From Aquabacterium sp. (GTDB lineage: Bacteria > Pseudomonadota > Gammaproteobacteria > Burkholderiales > Burkholderiaceae_C), in the NCBI RefSeq assembly GCF_016234775.1, contig NZ_JACRAH010000068.1, positions 1 through 53,514 of the forward strand: 53,514 nt of DNA, in the 5' to 3' direction. A program made the position numbers and the translations under genes. Every line of letters begins with the position of its first letter. The stretch's first letter is position 1. Below the pieces are notes generated by a model. It saw nothing but the letters and a program-made list of their open reading frames with translations. It searched no databases and was not told the DNA's origin. This document shows positions 1 to 9,109 of this stretch, one piece after another.

Positions 1-129
1 CGCTTACTTGAGCAGGCTCGTTACTTCGTGCTCCCTCCTCGTCGCACCGATCGCAGCTTCCCCCGCGAGGTCAAACGCTCCGCCCGCGGTAAGTACCCAT
101 CAAAAAAAACGCCAGTCAGGCTTAACTGA
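1..129 (+). CDS. IS4-family transposase, C-terminal fragment (5' end outside window)
   Basis: Frame 1 is open from the first base to a TGA at 127-129 and encodes about 42 residues. The peptide reads ARYFVLPPRRTDRSFPREV and ends KYPSKKTPVRLN. This basic 'PPRR...R.FPREVKR' tail resembles the C-termini I know from IS4-type DDE transposases. The catalytic residues lie upstream of the window, so neither the family nor the intactness of the gene can be proven. The last codons run into an inverted repeat, which is usual where a transposase ends within the terminal repeat of its element. It could instead be a decayed remnant. Confidence 0.6.
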   Translation, partial: RLLEQARYFVLPPRRTDRSFPREVKRSARGKYPSKKTPVRLN

Positions 130-134
130 CTGGC
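111..134. repeat. Inverted repeat at the right end of the putative IS
   Basis: GCCAGTCAG (111-119) and CTGACTGGC (126-134) are perfect 9-bp inverted arms around GCTTAA. The repeat overlaps the transposase stop codon. It may be the terminal inverted repeat of the element, a transcription-blocking hairpin at its end, or both. The exact outer boundary, probably near 135-140, cannot be set without the left end. Confidence 0.6.
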
Positions 135-186
135 ATTGACCTTCGGGTGGCCTTTTTCATGTGCGCGCTCTGAGACAATCCAGACC

Positions 187-1671
187 ATGAACTGGATCGT
201 CTTGCTGTTGCTCGTTGTCAATCTGCTCCTGTTGCTCTGGCTGGCCTTGCGGCCTGTGCGACAGAATGACGAAGCCGTGCTCAAGCTGGGCACGGATCTG
301 AACCAGGCGCTGCAGCAACGCAGTGAGCAGGTCGAGCGCAATCTGCGCGACGAGGTGGCCCGCAGTGCCACCGGCACGCGCCAGGAACTGGGGGCTGCGC
401 TGGGTACCTTCCAGCAAACACTGCTGGCCCAGCAAGGCGACGCGACGCGGACGCAAAACGAACAGCTCGACAGCTTCCGTACCCAGCTGGCGGCCATGCA
501 GCAAGGGCTGGCCGACAGCCTGCGCGACACCACCCATCAGCAAAGCTTGCAGGCCACCGGTTTGCGTGAGGCCCAGGCCCAAGCTCTGGCACGCTTCAAT
601 GAGGCGCAGGAAGCGGCCTTGCGTCGTCTGGGCGAAGGCGTGGCAGAGCAGTTGCGCGTGCTGTCCGAGGCCAATGAGCGCCGCCTGACTGACGTGCGCA
701 ACACGGTGGAGACCCGTTTGCAAGCCTTGCAGGCCGACAACGAAAAGAAGCTGGAGCAGATGCGCCAGACGGTTGACGAGAAGCTGCACGCCACGCTGGA
801 GGCCCGCCTGGGCGAAAGCTTCAAGCAGGTCGCCGAGCGGCTGGAGCTGGTGCACCGTGGCCTGGGCGAAATGCAGCGCCTGGCCAGCGATGTGGGCTCG
901 CTCAACCGCGTGCTCAACAACGTCAAGACCCGAGGCATCTTTGGCGAAGTGCAACTGGCTGGCCTGCTGGAGCAGGTGTTCACGCCAGAGCAGTACGCGG
1001 TGAACGTCGAAACGGTGCCCGGCAGTGGCGCCCGCGTCGAGTTCGCGATCAAGCTGCCAGGGCAGGGCGGTGCAGACGGCCTGCCGTTGTGGCTGCCCAT
1101 CGACGCCAAGTTCCCTCGCGAGGATTACGAGCGCCTGCTGGAGGCACAGGACCGCGCCGATGCACCAGCGGTGGAGGCGGCCGCCAAGGCCGTGGAGCAG
1201 CGCCTGAGGCTGGAGGCGCGCACCATCCGTGACAAATATCTCGCGCCACCGCACACCTCGGATTTCGCGATCCTGTTCGTGCCCACGGAAGGGCTCTATG
1301 CCGAAGCCTTGCGGCGCCCGGGGCTCGTGGAAGCCATGCAGCGCGAGTTCCGGGTGATGCTGGCCGGCCCCACCACCTTGCTGGCCACGCTCAACAGCCT
1401 GCAGATGGGCTTCCGCACCTTGGCCCTGGAGAAGCGCTCCAGCGAGGTCTGGCAGGTGCTGGGCGCGGTCAAGACCGAGTTCGGCAAGTTCGGCGACGTG
1501 CTGGCCAAGACGCGCAAGAAGCTGGAAGAGGCCAGCAACACGATTTCGTCTGTTGAAACGCGGACGCGCGTCATGGGCCGCGCGCTCAAGCAGGTCGAGG
1601 CCATGCCGGAAACGCAGGCGCAAGCCCTGTTGCCGGTCGAGCAGGGTTTGGCATCTGAAGACGACAGCTGA
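187..1671 (+). CDS. rmuC: DNA recombination protein RmuC
   Basis: RmuC limits inversions and recombination at short inverted repeats and is predicted to act as a structure-specific nuclease; it is membrane-tethered. The 494-residue product starts MNWIVLLLLVVNLLLLLW, a single N-terminal transmembrane anchor. A long Gln/Glu/Arg-rich coiled coil follows to about residue 230, then the conserved RmuC core with VEFAIKLP and LPIDAKFP, the PD-(D/E)xK-like patch, and a second coiled coil at the C-terminus. I chose ATG 187 because the anchor begins there. An in-frame ATG at 136 would add 17 non-family residues encoded at the IS boundary. The gene lies about 50 bp downstream of the putative IS end, so its promoter may be native, hybrid or supplied by the IS. 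Confidence 0.92.
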   Translation: MNWIVLLLLVVNLLLLLWLALRPVRQNDEAVLKLGTDLNQALQQRSEQVERNLRDEVARSATGTRQELGAALGTFQQTLLAQQGDATRTQNEQLDSFRTQLAAMQQGLADSLRDTTHQQSLQATGLREAQAQALARFNEAQEAALRRLGEGVAEQLRVLSEANERRLTDVRNTVETRLQALQADNEKKLEQMRQTVDEKLHATLEARLGESFKQVAERLELVHRGLGEMQRLASDVGSLNRVLNNVKTRGIFGEVQLAGLLEQVFTPEQYAVNVETVPGSGARVEFAIKLPGQGGADGLPLWLPIDAKFPREDYERLLEAQDRADAPAVEAAAKAVEQRLRLEARTIRDKYLAPPHTSDFAILFVPTEGLYAEALRRPGLVEAMQREFRVMLAGPTTLLATLNSLQMGFRTLALEKRSSEVWQVLGAVKTEFGKFGDVLAKTRKKLEEASNTISSVETRTRVMGRALKQVEAMPETQAQALLPVEQGLASEDDS

Positions 1672-1732
1672 TTCAAGATCGCACCGCAGCAACCGATAGA
1701 CAGAGGTCAAGTGTCCTGTTTACCGAAATCTG

Positions 1733-4306
1733 GTGGCCTGTTTGCCCCCTTACTGCGTGAAGTCACTGCTGAAGTCCCTTCTGCTGCTGTCCATCTTGCT
1801 GCTTGCCGTGCCTGTGCAGGCCGGCCGGATCGCATTCGACATCGCACAGGCGCCAGGCAGGGGGGAATGGCTGGACATGGCCACTCTGGTAGCCACCGAT
1901 CCGCCAACCGAAGCCGGGCCAGATCACCCTCCTGCTGATCATCTCGCCTGGCGGGCACAGCGCCATGGCGTGCGCACCATCGGCTTCGAGCACAAGGGCG
2001 TATGGGCGCGCACGGTGCTCAAGAACAGCTCCGAGAGCCCCATCCTGGGGTGGGTTGTGGTGACCGAGCCCTATACCGACTACGTCGATTGTTTCATCGA
2101 CTCGGAGGGCAGCGAATCCATTGTTTACAGGCAGGGTGACCATCGCCCCTTTGACTCGCGGCCCATCAAGTACCCCGGCGTGATCTTGCCGGTCAACATC
2201 TATCCCCGCAGCAGCCTGACCCTGACCTGCCTGATGCGCAACAACGGTTCAACTGCGGCCACCTTCCAGTACTGGACGCCAGAGAACTATGCAGTGCTCG
2301 AAAGGGAGACGGCCTTCTCTCGGGCGTTGTGCTATGGCGCTCTGGGTTTCACCTTGCTGGTGTCCATTGTGTTGGCTTTCATCAATGGCAACCCATTGTC
2401 TTTCCTGATGGTGGCCGAGATCCTGCCCGTGCTGGCCGCGACAGCGAGCAGGGAAGGCGATGCCTATCAGATGCTCTGGCCAACCCACCCGGAGTTCAAC
2501 ATTCCGCCGTATATGTGGATCCTGATCGGGATCTCCACAGCGACGCTGGTGTTCCGCTGGATCATCCAGCCCAGCCAGTGGGAGGACCGGATCATCAAGG
2601 CGCTCGCCTTGTCGTCGACCCTGATCCTGTCGTTTGCCATCGCCATGCCGGCGCTGGCACCCCAGATCAGCGCGCTGGTCCAGGGGATTTCCGTTATCTA
2701 TCCGATCGCGTTGATCTGGATCTGTGCTCGCCACTGGCATGAGGGGGCCGTCGCTCGACTGTTGTGCTTCGGGATGGTCGTGCAGATGGCTGCGCTGGTG
2801 ATCAACGCGGTTGGGGTGCTGGGCATTTATCACGGGCAGTTCGGTGTGGCCAGCATGTACGCCTGCGTGATCAAGGCGCTGACTCTGGCGGCCGCCTTGT
2901 TCTACCGCATGAAGATGGACCGCCAGGATCGCGCACGTGCGCAGGCCGAGCACACGATGGAGCTGGAGCGGCGCCTGGCGTATGAGGCGCAACTGCGTGA
3001 TGTGGTCTCGCATCATCCTCGCTACGGCATGCCCAATCAGGCCATGCTGGAGGAGTCGATCCGCGCGCAGCTGGCGCAGGTCGAGCGGGGACTGTCGATC
3101 TGGATCGTCAAGCTCAACCGCTTCGGCTTTCTGGAGTCCATCCTGCCGCCAGACACCTTGACGGCCGTGGTCAGGATCTATGGCGACGAACTCAAAAGCT
3201 GGTTTGCCTCCATGGATGCGGATGCCTTGTTGACCATCGAAGGTGAGCACCGGCTCGCTGCGCTCGATGACAGCACCCTGGCGTTCGTGACGGTCGGCAA
3301 GCCTTCAGATGCGCTGATGAGCGACCTGGAGAGCTTTCTGGTACGTCGCTTCGAGTGGCAAGGCCTCTTCGTGGCGTGGGATCCCCATGTGGGCGTGGCT
3401 CAGGTGACGCGTGCGCATCTGGAGCAGACCGCTGGCATGAGTGACGAGGCCCGTATCGCCTTGCAGTGGTGCAGTGCGCACCGTCGGGTGGTGCCTTTCG
3501 ATGCCGAGCGCATGAAGCGCGAGCAACTCGCGTATGGACTGACATTGGATCTGGAAGGCGCGATTGACCGAGGCGAATTGCTGCTGCACTACCAGCCCAA
3601 GGTCACGCTGGAGACACGCCGTACCGATTCGCTCGAAGCGTTGGTGCGCTGGCGCCATCCGGAGCGGGGAATGATTCCGCCGGGTGCGTTCATTGCTGAA
3701 GCCGAGGCCACCGGTGCAATCAACCGCTTGACCATGTGGGCCATTGCCGAAGCGGCTCACTTCCTGTTGACGCTGCCCGACCCCCATGTGCGCGTGTCTG
3801 TGAACATCACTGCGTTCGACCTGGCTACACCGCGTTTCGTCGACAAGGTGCTGGAGACCCTTCGCCATGTGGGTTGCCCGCCATGCCGCCTGATACTGGA
3901 AGTGACCGAATCGGCGGCCCTGAGCGACCGCGAGCGTGCCACGCAGATCTTGTCCAGGCTGCGCGAAGAGGGCGTCAAGATCGCGCTGGACGACTTCGGC
4001 ACCGGCTACTCGTCGCTGGGCATCCTGCAGGAAATGCCTCTGGACGAGATGAAGGTTGACCGCAGCTTCGTGACCGACATTGCCGAGTTCGGTCGCAAGC
4101 AGGCCGTGCTGCAGGCCATGATCGAGGTGGGTCATCGACTGGGCCTGACCGTGACCATCGAAGGCGTGGAGCACGGCGCGAGCGTGGACTGGCTGGCCGA
4201 CCACGGCTGCGATGTGGTCCAGGGCTACTTCTTCAGCCGGCCGCTGGACGCCGATGCTGCACGTACCTGGCTGACCCGTCCGATTGAATCAGTGGCGACT
4301 GCCTGA
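1733..4306 (+). CDS. Membrane c-di-GMP phosphodiesterase: 7TM-DISM-type sensor, degenerate GGDEF, EAL
   Basis: The predicted role is hydrolysis of cyclic di-GMP in response to an extracytoplasmic signal. The 857-residue protein has an N-terminal signal or anchor ending near VPVQAG, a periplasmic domain to about residue 195, and about seven hydrophobic helices (roughly 200-395). A short coiled coil follows, then a GGDEF-like region without a GGDEF motif (about 428-590), then a complete EAL domain. E635-A636-L637, the N of VSVNIT, the E of EVTES, D753-D754 in DDFGTGYSSL, K774 and E810 fit an active phosphodiesterase. The first codon is GTG. A second in-frame GTG at 1757 is possible and neither has a clear Shine-Dalgarno. 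The 3' end overlaps convergent hemH by 18 bp. Confidence 0.85.
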   Translation: MACLPPYCVKSLLKSLLLLSILLLAVPVQAGRIAFDIAQAPGRGEWLDMATLVATDPPTEAGPDHPPADHLAWRAQRHGVRTIGFEHKGVWARTVLKNSSESPILGWVVVTEPYTDYVDCFIDSEGSESIVYRQGDHRPFDSRPIKYPGVILPVNIYPRSSLTLTCLMRNNGSTAATFQYWTPENYAVLERETAFSRALCYGALGFTLLVSIVLAFINGNPLSFLMVAEILPVLAATASREGDAYQMLWPTHPEFNIPPYMWILIGISTATLVFRWIIQPSQWEDRIIKALALSSTLILSFAIAMPALAPQISALVQGISVIYPIALIWICARHWHEGAVARLLCFGMVVQMAALVINAVGVLGIYHGQFGVASMYACVIKALTLAAALFYRMKMDRQDRARAQAEHTMELERRLAYEAQLRDVVSHHPRYGMPNQAMLEESIRAQLAQVERGLSIWIVKLNRFGFLESILPPDTLTAVVRIYGDELKSWFASMDADALLTIEGEHRLAALDDSTLAFVTVGKPSDALMSDLESFLVRRFEWQGLFVAWDPHVGVAQVTRAHLEQTAGMSDEARIALQWCSAHRRVVPFDAERMKREQLAYGLTLDLEGAIDRGELLLHYQPKVTLETRRTDSLEALVRWRHPERGMIPPGAFIAEAEATGAINRLTMWAIAEAAHFLLTLPDPHVRVSVNITAFDLATPRFVDKVLETLRHVGCPPCRLILEVTESAALSDRERATQILSRLREEGVKIALDDFGTGYSSLGILQEMPLDEMKVDRSFVTDIAEFGRKQAVLQAMIEVGHRLGLTVTIEGVEHGASVDWLADHGCDVVQGYFFSRPLDADAARTWLTRPIESVATA

Positions 4307-5386
4307 GGCCTTGGCGCGTTCGCGCTGCTGCGCCAGTTCTGCCGAGCCGACCTCTTCGCCGGCCAGAGTTGGCCAGCCTTGCAGGTGACGCTCGACCAGC
4401 TTGCTCAGGGCGCGTATCCAGCTCATCTGACCATTGAGGCAGGGGATATAGTTGAACTCCTTGCCACCCTCGTCCATGAAGGCCTGTTTGCCCTCCATGG
4501 CAATTTCTTCAAGGGTTTCGATGCAGTCCGAGACAAAGCCAGGGCAGATGACGTCCACACGTTGCTGGCCTTGCTTGGCCAGCGCGCGCAGTGTCGGCTC
4601 TGTATAGGGCTGCAGCCACTTGGCCTTGCCGAATCGGCTCTGGAACGTGACGATGTAGTCGTCCTTGCCCAGGCCCAGGCGTTCGGCCAGAAGTCGTCCC
4701 GTCTTGAGGCACTCGCATTGATACGGGTCGCCCAGCAACAAGGTGCGCTCGGGCATGCCATGGAAGCTCATCAGCAGCTTGCCTGCGCGGCCATTGGCGG
4801 CCCAATGGGCCTTGACGCTGTCAGCCAGTGCATCGAGGTAGCCCGCGTCATCATGGAAGTGGTTGATGTGGCGCAGTTCGGGCAAGGCGCGCGTCTGGCG
4901 GCCCCATGCAAACACATCGTCCATCACGCTGGCGGTGGTGGCGGCCGAGTACTGCGGGTACAGCGGCACGATCAGGATGCGCTGCGCACCTTCGGCACGC
5001 AGTGCGCTGAGCTGGCTGCCGATGCTGGGCTGGCCATAACGCATGGCGTGCCTGACGATCAGTTGATGCCCGGACTCACCCAGAAAGCCTTGCAGCAAGG
5101 TGGTCTGCTTTTGCGTCCAGACGCGCAGGGGCGAACCCTCCTTGGTCCAGACGCTGGCGTACTTGGCAGCGGACTTGGCTGGCCGCACGCGCAGGATGAT
5201 GCCGTGCAGGATAGGCAGCCACACCAGGCGGGGGATTTCGACCACACGCGTGTCACTGAGGAATTGCGCCAGATAGCGGCGCAACGCAGCGGGCGTGGGT
5301 GCTTCAGGTGTCCCCAGATTGACCAGCAGGACGCCGGTACGTGGAGGTTGACCGTGTTGGTATTCGGGTTCTTTGGCTACGCTCAT
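4289..5386 (-). CDS. hemH: Ferrochelatase
   Basis: HemH inserts ferrous iron into protoporphyrin IX, the last step of heme b synthesis, at the cytosolic face of the inner membrane. The 365-residue protein has normal family length. It shows the N-terminal GVLLVNLGTPEAPT, the catalytic-histidine motif SFHGMPERT, the motif QSRFGKAKW, and the acidic motif CIETLEEI. Its ATG overlaps the stop codon of the upstream histidine kinase (ATGA), so the two are probably co-transcribed and translationally coupled. The C-terminal codons overlap the convergent EAL gene. Identification is firm; the coupling to a sensor kinase is the unusual part. Confidence 0.95.
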   Translation of the reverse strand: MSVAKEPEYQHGQPPRTGVLLVNLGTPEAPTPAALRRYLAQFLSDTRVVEIPRLVWLPILHGIILRVRPAKSAAKYASVWTKEGSPLRVWTQKQTTLLQGFLGESGHQLIVRHAMRYGQPSIGSQLSALRAEGAQRILIVPLYPQYSAATTASVMDDVFAWGRQTRALPELRHINHFHDDAGYLDALADSVKAHWAANGRAGKLLMSFHGMPERTLLLGDPYQCECLKTGRLLAERLGLGKDDYIVTFQSRFGKAKWLQPYTEPTLRALAKQGQQRVDVICPGFVSDCIETLEEIAMEGKQAFMDEGGKEFNYIPCLNGQMSWIRALSKLVERHLQGWPTLAGEEVGSAELAQQRERAKASGSRH

Positions 5387-8300
5387 GGCGCAGCATTGTC
5401 GCCTCTTGCGGCCAACCTACACAGCTCTGTGGTTACCGCGACGATGTCGATGGGTTTGGTCCAGTAGCCTGTGAAGCCCGCAGCCTGCGCTCTGGCAACG
5501 TCTTCAGGCATGGCATCTGCCGAGCACATGAAGGCCGGCGCATCGGCCAGGGCAGGCAAGGTGCGCAAGGCTTTGAGCACTTCGAAGCCCGACATGCCGG
5601 GCAGGTGGGCATCCAGCACCAGCACATCAGGCGCGCGCTCTTTGGCCATGGACAGGGCCATCTGCCCATCCTCGGCCACGACCAGTTCAATCTGAGGAAA
5701 AGGCCTCAGGGCCTCTTCGAAGAGCATCGCATTGATGCGGTTGTCTTCTACGTACAGCACGTGCAAGGCGGGCAAAGCCGCAGCGCCGTCTGAATTCAAT
5801 TCAGTCGGGGACATGTTCGATTCGAGAGAGCTGCCCGGCTCCGACAGAGGCGGATAGGCAGAGTCCGGGGCAGGGTCAAGGTGATGGGGCGCGCGGCCTG
5901 CCAGCGGGAGGATGATATTGACCCTGGTGCCAGAACCAGGTTGACTACGAATATCCATGCGACCTCCCATGGCTTCGAGCAGCGAGCGCGTGATGATAAG
6001 GCCTAGACCGGTCCCCTCGATATTGGTTGTTTCACGCCCAAGACGCTCGAAAGGTTGGAACAGCCTGGACAGCTGTTGCGGACTCATGCCAGGACCGGAA
6101 TCTTCAATTGTGAGCACAAGTTCGTTTTCAGGCAAGCATTCGGCGTAGATGCGCACGGATCCGCCCGTCTGGTTGTACTTGATGGCGTTGGAGCCGATGT
6201 TCATGATCACCTGGCGCAGCCTCTGGCGATCAGCCATGATCACCCAGGGCTCCTGGAGCATGTTGAGCATCGTGATGTTGCGCCTGTCCGCCATCGGGCT
6301 GAGCATCGACAGGCATTGGCCGACTTCCTCCGCCAGAGGCAGGTTTTCAGGCTTGAAGCTCAAGATGCCGGTTTCAACCTGCTGCAGATCCAGCACGTCG
6401 TTGACGAGACCCATGAGGTGGCGGCTTGCTTGGAGGATCTGTTCGACATAGTTCTGCTGGCCGGCGTCTGCCTTTTGCTGTGTCAATTGCAGTTGCAGCA
6501 ACTGGGCGAAGCCGTTGACCGCGTTCAGGGGGGTGCGGATCTCGTGGCTCATGCGCGACAGGAACTCGGATTTGGCCGCGCTGGCGGCTTCTGCGGTCTG
6601 TTTCTCGCGCAGAGCGCGTTCTGCTTGCTTGACCGGTGTGATGTCGGAATGCGTGCCCACCACGCGTAGCGCATGGCCATCGCGATGCCGGCTGACCACC
6701 TTGCCTCGCGACAGGATTGAAAGGTAGTGGCCGCTCTTGTGCTGCAGCCTGAATTCGGTCTGGTGGATGCCGTCACCCACCTTGAAGTAGCGGTGCAGGC
6801 TGTCCGCCACCAGTTCGCGATCTGAGGGGTGAATGCGACTGATGAACTCGTCGGCCGTGCTGGTGATCTCGTCGTCGTCGTAGCCCAGCATGGTCTTCCA
6901 TCGCTGGGAGTAGTAGACGCGGCCAGCCTGGAGGTTCCAGTCCCAGACGCCGTCGCCAGCGCCCTCCAGCGCAAACTTCCAGCGCTCTTCGCTGAGTTGC
7001 AACTCTTGTTGGGCGTGCCGCTCCCGGGTGATGTCACGCAAGGTGGCCATGGCCGCGAACGGTGGTGCCTGGGTATCCACACGCAGCAGGTGGCAGGAGA
7101 TCTGAACCCAGAGGATCTCGCCATCTGCACGTCGCAGTGCATGCACATGGTTGTCCACTCGCTGCCCTGTTGCCAGTACCATATTGATGGGCCAGCGCTC
7201 GAACGGCACCGGTGTCACCAGATCGTCTTCCAGCAGGGTGAGGCCGGGCAGGCCGGGTACTGCTACATGGGTCAACTCCTCGGGCGACACGGCCAGGATG
7301 CGGCTGGCGGCCTGATTGAGCGCCACCACGCGGCCGCCGAGCTCCACGATCACCAGCCCATCGCTGATGGTGGCTGCTACCGACCGATAGAGCTCTTCGC
7401 TGACACGCAGTTTTTCCGCGGCAAGTTGGCGTTCGGTGATGTCACGTGTCAGGAAAAGCGTCTGCCCATCGGGCATGGGCGTCATGCGTGCTTCGAAGTG
7501 GCGGCTGATGCCATCGAGTTTGGCCAGATCGTATTCGAAGCGCTGAGGCTGGCCGGAGCTTTGCAGCCTTTGCAAGGCCTGTCGTTGCAGCTCTGCTGTT
7601 TCCGCGGGCAGATGGCTGCCCAGCGGCGTCTTCTTCAACTCTGCCAGCGGTTTGAGCAGCAAAGGGTGGTCTGCGTGGCCATCGATGTAGCGGCCCTTGT
7701 GGTCGATGACGAACCAGAGGTCCGGCAAGGCGCGCAAGACCGCGCGCAAGCGGGCTTTGGTCTCGGTGAGGGCTTTCTGCTTTTCGCGCAGTTTCTCTGC
7801 GTCCTTCTTGTTTTGCGTGATGTCCATGGCGAAGTGCACCACGCTGCCATCGGGCAACTGGTGGTCCTTGACCAGGATCCATTGGTTTTGGAACTGCACC
7901 TCACGGGGTTCGGTTTCGGTGTGCAGGTTCAAGCGCCAATTGATGTACTCGTCTTCGTGTCCCGCGGCATCGGGATAGATGCCGGCCCTGACCAGCTTGC
8001 GCAGGGTCTCTGACCAGTAGGGATTGGCGTCATCATGTGCCTGCCCGGCATGATCGCGCCAATGCTGGTTGGCGAGCACCACACGCCCTTGACGGTCGGT
8101 GATCATCACGCTGATGTGGAAGGACTCGATGGCCTGGCGCAGCAACTGGTCTGCACGCCTGGCTTCGTGTTCGGCCTCGATCTGCCGTGTCACGTTGCGG
8201 CTGGCCCCTCGATAGCCCATGAACTCGCCGCGGCTGCTGAATACGGGCGTGCCGCTGATGCTGACGGTGATGGGTCCACGCGGCGTCATGCGCACGCCAA

Positions 8301-9042
8301 TGGCATTGCTGAAGGGCTCGCGGCGCGCGCGCGCCAGCACAAAGCGATCCCAGCTCTCCCGGGTCTCGTCATCGCGGGGGATGTACAGACCGACTCCCTT
8401 GAGACCTATCTCAGTGGCAGGATCCAGCCCCGTGTGTTGCTTCAAGCCCGCAGAGACCCACTGCAGGATGCCGTCCTTGTCGGTCTCCCACAGCCAGTCG
8501 CTGCCGGCCAGGCTCGCGGTGCGCACACGCGCCTCCATCTTGCGTAGCCGCTGGGTGTCCACTTGCTGCTGGATCAAGGCGGCCGCCGTGATGGCCAGAT
8601 CCTGTAGCGCGAGAGCTTGCTCCTCGGTCCACTCGCGCGGGTGTCGATCCATGGCGCACAGGGTGCCCAGTGCGTGACCTTCCACGAGCAAGGGCATGCC
8701 GATGTAGGCCTTGACCTGCGAGGGCCCGGCCACCATCGAGATGCCCTTGAAGCGCTCGTCCTGGCTGGCATCGCTGACTTGCAGCCCAGTCTTGCGCTTT
8801 ACAACGGTGTGGCAGAAGGCGTCGTCCAGAGAGGTTTGCCGCACATCCAGACCTTGTCGGGCCAGGCTCCAGACCGTGTGGGTGTCGACCAGGTTGATGG
8901 CCGAGATGGGGCAGTTCAGCGCACAGGCAACCAGCCGTTGAATGGCTTCGAAGGCGGGGGAAACGTCGGCGTTCAGCAGCTTGGACGCATGCAGCAGTGC
9001 GATACGCTCATTTTCATCATGTGGAACATGGTTCTGGGTCAT
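5383..9042 (-). CDS. Hybrid sensor histidine kinase: GAF, about five PAS, HisKA, HATPase, receiver
   Basis: This is a 1219-residue soluble hybrid kinase with no transmembrane segment. The order is a GAF domain (about 25-165), then PAS/PAC modules starting near 170, 300, 425, 545 and 680. The dimerisation/phosphoacceptor helix carries SRMSHEIRTPLN with His833. The ATPase domain has NAIKYN, EDSGPGMS and GTGLGLII, and the C-terminal receiver has phosphoacceptor Asp1144 in VLDAHLPG. No output domain or histidine phosphotransfer domain is visible, so the phosphate presumably passes to a partner encoded elsewhere. The GAF and PAS modules suggest cytosolic small-molecule, redox or light sensing, but no heme or flavin ligand can be assigned by eye. 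The stop overlaps the hemH start by 4 bp. Confidence 0.9.
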   Translation of the reverse strand: MTQNHVPHDENERIALLHASKLLNADVSPAFEAIQRLVACALNCPISAINLVDTHTVWSLARQGLDVRQTSLDDAFCHTVVKRKTGLQVSDASQDERFKGISMVAGPSQVKAYIGMPLLVEGHALGTLCAMDRHPREWTEEQALALQDLAITAAALIQQQVDTQRLRKMEARVRTASLAGSDWLWETDKDGILQWVSAGLKQHTGLDPATEIGLKGVGLYIPRDDETRESWDRFVLARARREPFSNAIGVRMTPRGPITVSISGTPVFSSRGEFMGYRGASRNVTRQIEAEHEARRADQLLRQAIESFHISVMITDRQGRVVLANQHWRDHAGQAHDDANPYWSETLRKLVRAGIYPDAAGHEDEYINWRLNLHTETEPREVQFQNQWILVKDHQLPDGSVVHFAMDITQNKKDAEKLREKQKALTETKARLRAVLRALPDLWFVIDHKGRYIDGHADHPLLLKPLAELKKTPLGSHLPAETAELQRQALQRLQSSGQPQRFEYDLAKLDGISRHFEARMTPMPDGQTLFLTRDITERQLAAEKLRVSEELYRSVAATISDGLVIVELGGRVVALNQAASRILAVSPEELTHVAVPGLPGLTLLEDDLVTPVPFERWPINMVLATGQRVDNHVHALRRADGEILWVQISCHLLRVDTQAPPFAAMATLRDITRERHAQQELQLSEERWKFALEGAGDGVWDWNLQAGRVYYSQRWKTMLGYDDDEITSTADEFISRIHPSDRELVADSLHRYFKVGDGIHQTEFRLQHKSGHYLSILSRGKVVSRHRDGHALRVVGTHSDITPVKQAERALREKQTAEAASAAKSEFLSRMSHEIRTPLNAVNGFAQLLQLQLTQQKADAGQQNYVEQILQASRHLMGLVNDVLDLQQVETGILSFKPENLPLAEEVGQCLSMLSPMADRRNITMLNMLQEPWVIMADRQRLRQVIMNIGSNAIKYNQTGGSVRIYAECLPENELVLTIEDSGPGMSPQQLSRLFQPFERLGRETTNIEGTGLGLIITRSLLEAMGGRMDIRSQPGSGTRVNIILPLAGRAPHHLDPAPDSAYPPLSEPGSSLESNMSPTELNSDGAAALPALHVLYVEDNRINAMLFEEALRPFPQIELVVAEDGQMALSMAKERAPDVLVLDAHLPGMSGFEVLKALRTLPALADAPAFMCSADAMPEDVARAQAAGFTGYWTKPIDIVAVTTELCRLAARGDNAAP

Positions 9043-9109
9043 GCGGGCTGCATCGCAATGATGGACGACCAGCGACTCTAGCCTATCAACCTGCCGTCAC
9101 AACCCCGCG

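Noticed and set aside
136..186. Extended RmuC N-terminus from ATG 136
   Set aside because: The extra 17 residues precede the transmembrane anchor, arise at the IS boundary, and do not match RmuC N-termini.
1711..1938. A 75-codon frame with GAGG before GTG 1711
   Set aside because: It lies out of frame within the start of the EAL protein gene and shows no domain. The Shine-Dalgarno is probably fortuitous.
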